Assembly (NCBI GenBank): GCA_028875875.1
Contig: JAGWUV010000029.1
Coordinates: 1 to 57,827, forward strand
Direction of reading: 5' to 3'
Source: Bacteroidota bacterium
GTDB taxonomy: Bacteria > Bacteroidota > Bacteroidia > Chitinophagales > Chitinophagaceae
DNA length: 57,827 nt
Under the pieces are notes generated by a model. The model saw nothing but the letters and a program-made list of their open reading frames with translations, had not been told where the DNA came from and did no database searches. The position numbers and the translations under genes are program-made. Positions 53,261 to 57,827 of the stretch are shown one piece after another; the first letter of the stretch is position 1; each line of letters starts with the position of its first letter.

Positions 53261-53890
53261 ATGAAGAAATTTTATTCTGTGGTTCTGGCTCTGGTGGCTT
53301 TTCTAAATATAACGCTTGCTCAGAACGATCCGAATGCAAAAAAAATATTGGATGCCGTAAGTGCTAAAATGAAAACTTTTAAAGGTGTTACTGCGTCTTT
53401 CGTTATCAAATCCATTACCAGCAAAGGCAAAAGTAATGGTGTGAAAACGGGAACCATTTCCTTCAAAGGACAAAAATACATGCTCAAGCAAGGGAAGACA
53501 GAGATATTGTGTGATGGTGCAAAAGTGTATAATTATGATGGAAACAAAACCATTACTGTTTCGGGTGTTGAAGAAGGCGCTCAAACATTAAGTCCGCAGA
53601 ATCTTCTTTCTAATTTTTATGATAAAGATTTTGTGTACCACCTGATCTCATCAAAAGGGAATTACAGTGAGATAGAATTGGTGCCGGTTGATAAAAGAAA
53701 GAATTTTCAGAAAGTGAATGTTTTTGTTGACAGGGCTAAAAACATGATTACTAAAGCGAGAATAATAGATAAAGGAAATAATGTGATTGAATTCTCATTA
53801 AGCAACCTCAATACTGTTGCACCTATTTCTGAGAAAACCTTTGTCTTCGATAAGAATAAATATCCTAAAGATGTTGAGATCCTAGATTAA
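53261..53890 (+). CDS. LolA-like outer membrane lipoprotein carrier
   Basis: A 209-residue periplasmic protein with a signal peptide ending ITLAQ. The mature part has the LolA half-barrel pattern: an amphipathic helix (DPNAKKILDAVSAKMKTFKGVTASF), then strands with TGTISFKGQKYMLKQG and ILCDGAKVYNYD, and a late ITKARIIDKGNNVIEFSLSN strand pair. It would ferry lipoproteins from the inner to the outer membrane. Position right behind ftsK supports the assignment. The ATG at 53261 is chosen over a TTG at 53237 because it begins the signal peptide. Confidence 0.9.
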   Translation: MKKFYSVVLALVAFLNITLAQNDPNAKKILDAVSAKMKTFKGVTASFVIKSITSKGKSNGVKTGTISFKGQKYMLKQGKTEILCDGAKVYNYDGNKTITVSGVEEGAQTLSPQNLLSNFYDKDFVYHLISSKGNYSEIELVPVDKRKNFQKVNVFVDRAKNMITKARIIDKGNNVIEFSLSNLNTVAPISEKTFVFDKNKYPKDVEILD

Positions 53891-53916
53891 TAATTATACT
53901 GTTAAGATTTTTGAGG

Positions 53917-53940
53917 GCCACGCAGATGCGTGGCTTTTCT
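53917..53940 (+). terminator. Intrinsic terminator after the lolA-like gene
   Basis: GCCACGC (53917-53923) pairs with GCGTGGC (53928-53934) around AGAT, followed by TTTTCTATTTT. Confidence 0.85.
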
Positions 53941-53991
53941 ATTTTAATCATTTGTAATTTCAGCATTGAAACTAAAGCTAAAAAACAGCGA

Positions 53992-55119
53992 ATGAAAAAG
54001 CTTTTTCTACTGTTATTTGGAATGATGTGCCTCAGCGCAAATGCACAGTATTCCGTTCGGTTGGTAGTAACAGATGTTGCCACCAAAAAGAATGATGATA
54101 TCTATGTAGCCGGAACTTTTAATAATTGGAATCCGAAGGATGAGCTTTACAAGTTAAAACCGTTTGGAGGATCAAGAAAGGGGATTGTGATAAAAGATAT
54201 AGCTCCCGGTAATTATGCTTTTAAATTTACCAGGGGAAGCATGGATAAAGTAGAATGCATGGCCGATGGAAGAGATATTAGTGATCGAGTTCTTGATATT
54301 AATGCTGATCTGGTAATGGAGTATACTATTGCGGGATGGAAAGATGATTACCCGGAAAAGCCCAAACAATATACAGCATCACCCCAGGTGAAAATTATGG
54401 ATACGGCTTTTGCAATGCCACAATTAAACCGTAAGAGAAGAATCTGGCTGTATTTGCCAAAAAATTACACCCTTTCTTCTAAAACATACCCGGTTGTTTA
54501 CATGCATGACGGACAGAATCTTTTTAATGATCAAACATCTTTTTCAGGAGAATGGGGCGTAGATGAATGTCTTGATTCTATTCAAAAATTAACCGGAAGG
54601 GAATGTATTGTAGTTGGTATTGATAATGGTGGAGAGAAGCGTATGAGTGAATACAACCCCTATGATAACGATAAATTTGGAAAGGGGGGAGGTAAGCAGT
54701 ATGTAGATTTTATAGTGAATACGCTAAAACCTTACATTGATGCTCATTACAGAACAAAAAAAGGCCCGGCTTACACTTACATTGCAGGTAGCAGTATGGG
54801 TGGGTTGATTAGTTTATATGCTGTAATGCAGTACCCCTCTGTTTTTGGTGCCGCTGGAGTTTTTTCTCCTGCATTTTGGGTAGCACCGGCTTTATACGAA
54901 CAGGCTAAAAAATTTATTACTACATCCAATTATCGATTGTACTTCTATGCCGGGAAAAAAGAAAGCGAAACTATAGTGGGTGATATGCAGAAGATGGAAG
55001 AACTGTTAAAGCACAATCCTAATTACGAGATTAAAGAAGTGATCAATCCATTGGGGCAGCATAATGAAAAATACTGGAGGCAGGAATTGTTTACTTTTTT
55101 TCTGTGGTTATTGAAATAG
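53992..55119 (+). CDS. Exported esterase with N-terminal CBM48-like domain
   Basis: A 375-residue protein. The ATG at 53992 opens a signal peptide ending ANAQ. Residues about 20-115 look like a glycogen-binding/CBM48 (AMPK beta type) sandwich: IYVAGTFNNWNPKDELYKL and APGNYAFKFTRG. Residues about 130-375 are an alpha/beta hydrolase of the putative esterase family, with YPVVYMHDGQNLF, the nucleophile elbow GSSMGG (Ser268) and a late His in LGQHNEKYW. Related two-domain proteins act on acylated sugars or siderophores; carbohydrate ester hydrolysis is the best guess. It is convergent with RNase Z, 3 nt apart. Confidence 0.87.
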   Translation: MKKLFLLLFGMMCLSANAQYSVRLVVTDVATKKNDDIYVAGTFNNWNPKDELYKLKPFGGSRKGIVIKDIAPGNYAFKFTRGSMDKVECMADGRDISDRVLDINADLVMEYTIAGWKDDYPEKPKQYTASPQVKIMDTAFAMPQLNRKRRIWLYLPKNYTLSSKTYPVVYMHDGQNLFNDQTSFSGEWGVDECLDSIQKLTGRECIVVGIDNGGEKRMSEYNPYDNDKFGKGGGKQYVDFIVNTLKPYIDAHYRTKKGPAYTYIAGSSMGGLISLYAVMQYPSVFGAAGVFSPAFWVAPALYEQAKKFITTSNYRLYFYAGKKESETIVGDMQKMEELLKHNPNYEIKEVINPLGQHNEKYWRQELFTFFLWLLK

Positions 55120-55122
55120 CAA

Positions 55123-56028
55123 TTATTCTATCTCAAAACTTACTCCTTCAATGGCCAGGTCTGTGTTGCTGAATATTGCTCTTGCCTCATCGAGAAAAGC
55201 ATCCAATGACTCATATTTACTGCTGAAATGGCCAATGATCAGTTTATAAACGTTAGCTTTTGCCGCTATCGTTGCTGCTTGTTCGGTTGTAGAATGAAAG
55301 CGGGCAGCTGCTCGCTCGGTTAAATCTTTCAGGTAAGTGGTTTCGTGGTAAAGCAGTGAAACGTTTTTCACTTTTTCAATGAGGGATTCGTTGTAGGAAG
55401 TATCTGCACAAAATGCATAACTGAGAGCAGGTTTGTTGAGAATGGTTACCCATTCGTTTTTAATGATTTGTCCTTCTTTGGTTTCATAATCTTCTCCCAT
55501 TTTTAGTTTGTCATAAAATGAAGAAGGGATGCTGTATTCAAGAAGTTTTTCTTTATCTAATTTTCGGGGCGCCTTCTTTTCCCGTATTACAAAACCATAG
55601 CAGGGAATTCGGTGCGTAGTGCTAAAGCATTCTACCGAAAACTTAGGATGATCAATTACAATGCCCTCTTTTGTAAGAGCATGAAAGTGTAACTTGAACG
55701 GAAGTTGTGTGTCTGCCGCTTTGAATTGGATATGAAGAATTTCTTCCAAAGCTGCTGGTGCATAAATGTGAAGGTCTGTTTCCCTGCCAAGTAATCCCAT
55801 GCTGGTAATAAGTCCAACCAGTCCGAAATAATGATCGCCATGTAAATGAGAAATGAAAATATGGTTGATCTTGCTTCTCCGTATTTTATAACGGGCCATT
55901 TGCATTTGCGTGCCTTCCCCACAATCGATAAGAAAAAGCTGTTCATTTAAAGTAACTATCTGTGCCGTAGGGTGACGGTCGTAGGCGGGTAATGCTGAAT
56001 TATTTCCTAAAATAGTAACTCCGAACAT
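55123..56028 (-). CDS. rnz: Ribonuclease Z
   Basis: A 301-residue metallo-beta-lactamase-fold endonuclease that trims tRNA 3' trailers. The zinc motif HLHGDH is at 61-66, with further ligands in FCADTSYN and HFSS near the C-terminus. It contains the DCGEGTQMQM and ALPAYDRHPT segments typical of the family. The STAS-domain gene lies upstream on the same strand, about 190 nt away, a pairing I recall from other Bacteroidota. The CCA-adding enzyme of the same maturation route is encoded at 32 kb. Confidence 0.95.
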   Translation of the reverse strand: MFGVTILGNNSALPAYDRHPTAQIVTLNEQLFLIDCGEGTQMQMARYKIRRSKINHIFISHLHGDHYFGLVGLITSMGLLGRETDLHIYAPAALEEILHIQFKAADTQLPFKLHFHALTKEGIVIDHPKFSVECFSTTHRIPCYGFVIREKKAPRKLDKEKLLEYSIPSSFYDKLKMGEDYETKEGQIIKNEWVTILNKPALSYAFCADTSYNESLIEKVKNVSLLYHETTYLKDLTERAAARFHSTTEQAATIAAKANVYKLIIGHFSSKYESLDAFLDEARAIFSNTDLAIEGVSFEIE

Positions 56029-56169
56029 GCAAAGACTTTGTTAAGCTTTTATTTTGAAAATAGACAATTCTACTGACATATTGCTGCTTATAGTAACGAC
56101 AAAAAGCCTGTGCTTATGATTTGGAGCATTGAATAAAAGTAATAGAAAAGTTGCTGATAGTACAATAGT

Positions 56170-56186
56170 ACAAGTGTGCGACGCAA
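56170..56186 (+). repeat. Dispersed intergenic 17-nt element, copy 6
   Basis: ACAAGTGTGCGACGCAA in the gap between the STAS gene and rnz (both minus strand). It is the only copy not oriented toward a neighbouring start codon. AACCGGG (56185-56191) and CCCGGTT (56210-56216) form a 7-bp inverted repeat that begins at the end of the element. Confidence 0.88.
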
Positions 56187-56221
56187 CCGGGATGCCATGA
56201 AAACCTTTGCCCGGTTCAGTT

Positions 56222-56623
56222 TTATTCTTCTATATCGAAATTGATATCGTTGCTGTCCAGTAGTTCTCTTTCAATTTCTTCCATTTGTACAATATCCCAT
56301 GCTTCACTTTCAGTAGGCGTAAAATTGATAAAATCCAATAACTCTTCTTTCTCGAATATATCTTCAACAGCAGGTTGAATGCAACAAATTACAAAAGAGG
56401 CATTTTGCTCGTAAAATTGTTGTTGTATAGTGGCAATTTGAGTAGCTACAGGTGTATCAATACCATTTACTTTTTGTAAATTTAGAATAAGGTTTTTTAC
56501 AGGCTCCTGCAAAAATTTAGAACATGTGGCAGCCAAATCTGCAGCCATATTGTCATAAATATATGCATCGAGAGGTTCTACTACTGTGAATTTTTCCTTG
56601 GTATCAATTTTGACTTGTATCAT
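56222..56623 (-). CDS. STAS-domain protein (anti-sigma-factor-antagonist-like)
   Basis: A 133-residue protein. The N-terminal 95 residues fit the STAS fold (KFTVVEPLDAYIYDNMAADLAATCSKFLQEPVKNLILNLQKVNGIDTPVATQIATI). The switch serine expected after the LNLQKVNGID strand reads Thr-Pro-Val, so it may not be a classical phospho-switch. The C-terminus is acidic (EEIERELLDSNDINFDIEE). The ATG at 56623 is chosen because it begins the fold; one at 56662 would add 13 residues. It lies upstream of rnz in the same direction and is divergent from clpC. No anti-sigma kinase is adjacent. Confidence 0.75.
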   Translation of the reverse strand: MIQVKIDTKEKFTVVEPLDAYIYDNMAADLAATCSKFLQEPVKNLILNLQKVNGIDTPVATQIATIQQQFYEQNASFVICCIQPAVEDIFEKEELLDFINFTPTESEAWDIVQMEEIERELLDSNDINFDIEE

Positions 56624-56705
56624 AAAATTTGAATCAACAACCTGTGTATAAATGCAGGGCAACTTTGATCAAAAATATTTGTTATCATTGTATAAATCCA
56701 AAACG

Positions 56706-57827
56706 TATGGATAATAATTTTTCAGCGCAGGTAAAAGAAATCATTTCGTTCAGCAGGGAGGAGGCTTTACGGTTGGGTAATGATTTCATTGGCACCGAAC
56801 ACTTGTTGTTGGGCCTTATCAGAGACGGAGAGAATATCGCAATAAAAGTTCTGAAGAATCTGAATGTAGATTTATATGAATTACGAAAGGAGGTTGAACT
56901 GGCAGTGAAGGATAAAACCGGGAAAAACATTGCCAACATCAACAGTTTGCCTTTAACTAAACAGGCCGAAAAAGTAATTCGTGTAACTGTTCTGGAAGCA
57001 AAGGCTATGAAAAGCCCCCTGGTGGAAACGGAACATTTGTTGTTAAGCATTCTTAAGAACAAAGAAAATATAGCTACGCAGATTTTAAATCAATTTGATG
57101 TAGACTACGATATTTTCAGGAATGAACTGGGAATGGTAAGCACCAATAATCCTTCTCCTAAAAATGAATTCTCTGATGAGAATGAAGAAGACTTCGATGA
57201 TGAAAAACAAAGAGGTGGTTTCTCTCAATCTCGTCCCGGTGCAAAACAAGGTGCTGCTACCAAAAGCAAAACACCTGTTTTGGATAATTTTGGAAGGGAT
57301 ATTACCAAACTTGCCGAATCTGGTTCTTTAGATCCGATTGTAGGAAGAGAGGCTGAGATAGAAAGGGTTTCTCAAATATTATCACGCCGTAAAAAAAATA
57401 ATCCTATTCTTATTGGTGAGCCGGGTGTGGGTAAAACAGCGATCGTTGAAGGATTGGCCTTACGTATCGTTCAACGTAAAGTAAGTCGCGTTTTGTTTGA
57501 TAAAAGAGTGATCTCATTAGACCTTGCCGCATTGGTGGCAGGTACAAAATATCGTGGCCAGTTCGAAGAAAGGATGAAAGCTATCATGAATGAACTAGAG
57601 AAGAACCGTGATGTGATCTTGTTCATTGATGAGATACATACTATTGTTGGTGCCGGTGGTGCAAGCGGTTCATTGGATGCCAGCAATATTTTCAAGCCAG
57701 CTTTAGCTAGGGGTGAGTTACAATGCATTGGCGCTTCAACATTAGACGAATACAGGATGTACATTGAGAAAGATGGTGCACTGGATCGTCGTTTTCAGAA
57801 AGTGATCGTTGAGCAGCCAAGTGTTGA
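56706..57827 (+). CDS. clpC: ATP-dependent Clp protease ATP-binding subunit ClpC, C-terminus cut by window edge
   Basis: 374 codons are present before the right edge. The N-terminal Clp-N repeats ([24 protein letters not shown] and a second, [22 protein letters not shown]) fit ClpC/ClpA. An acidic, charged linker with Gln/Gly follows (about 155-190). The first AAA+ domain then begins: [14 protein letters not shown], Walker A GEPGVGKT and Walker [10 protein letters not shown], in phase with the edge. It would unfold substrates for ClpP. It starts divergently from the STAS gene. Middle-domain and ClpP-loop features lie outside the window, so ClpC rather than ClpA rests on the N-terminus. Confidence 0.92.

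Noticed and set aside
1-57827. CRISPR arrays, tRNA or rRNA genes, prophage or defence islands
   Set aside because: No regularly spaced direct repeats, cloverleaf-like sequences, integrase, capsid or nuclease-helicase defence genes were found; the six 17-nt copies are kilobases apart.

Overview
The window reads as chromosomal DNA of a Bacteroidota bacterium, most likely family Chitinophagaceae. The support is an AT-rich coding style, promoter elements of the TAnnTTTG type in place of sigma70 boxes, many Ala-Gln (AQ) signal-peptide ends, and family members typical of that phylum: putative porin, DUF4382 lipoprotein, paired M16 peptidases, a CzcA-TolC fusion, and ftsK next to a lolA-like gene. 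I see no phage, transposase, integron, CRISPR array, rRNA or tRNA. The region looks like core or stable accessory chromosome, densely packed with short intergenic gaps. It runs from clpB near the left end to a truncated clpC at the right end.

Layout. 1-9 kb: a truncated channel-like gene and a serine hydrolase, clpB, an RRM RNA-binding protein, an alpha/beta hydrolase with a YdeI-like protein, a DUF4382 lipoprotein and an S10 peptidase. 9-15 kb: an HAE1-type RND efflux operon in the order OMF-MFP-pump. 15-16.4 kb: a purine salvage pair (guanine deaminase, purine nucleoside phosphorylase). 16.4-19.8 kb: a response regulator/PAS histidine kinase/receiver operon behind a 500-base gene-free leader with repeats and an attenuator-like structure. 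19.9-28.9 kb: a putative porin, then a heavy-metal RND locus (small exported protein, CzcA fused to a TolC-like domain, CzcB-like adaptor, convergent exported barrel-like protein). 29-35.4 kb: an ATP-grasp-like protein, a degenerate YrdC-like protein, a small unknown, a family 9 glycosyltransferase, CCA-adding enzyme, a pRiA4b ORF-3-like protein and miaA. 35.4-40.5 kb: two M16 peptidases (one active-looking, one without its zinc motif), an esterase and a MORN-like exported protein.

40.5-50.4 kb mixes catabolism and biosynthesis: tryptophan 2,3-dioxygenase, alpha-amylase, pyrF, an SGNH hydrolase, kynureninase, S1/P1 nuclease, a dicarboxylate symporter, glutaryl-CoA dehydrogenase, shikimate kinase and DUF423. 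Three of these (TDO, kynureninase, glutaryl-CoA dehydrogenase) are steps of tryptophan/lysine breakdown. 50.5-57.8 kb: ftsK and lolA-like, a CBM48-like/esterase fusion, RNase Z with a STAS-domain protein, and the start of clpC.

The most notable unexplained signal is a 17-nt sequence, ACAAGTGTGCGACGCAA, present six times without mismatch and always between genes. In five of six cases it lies 62-110 nt upstream of a start codon in the same orientation as that gene. A second pattern is TAnnTTTG placed exactly five bases before the ATG of four genes, which predicts leaderless or nearly leaderless mRNAs. Start codons given here often differ from the longest reading frame; they were moved to the ATG that begins a signal peptide or matches the family.
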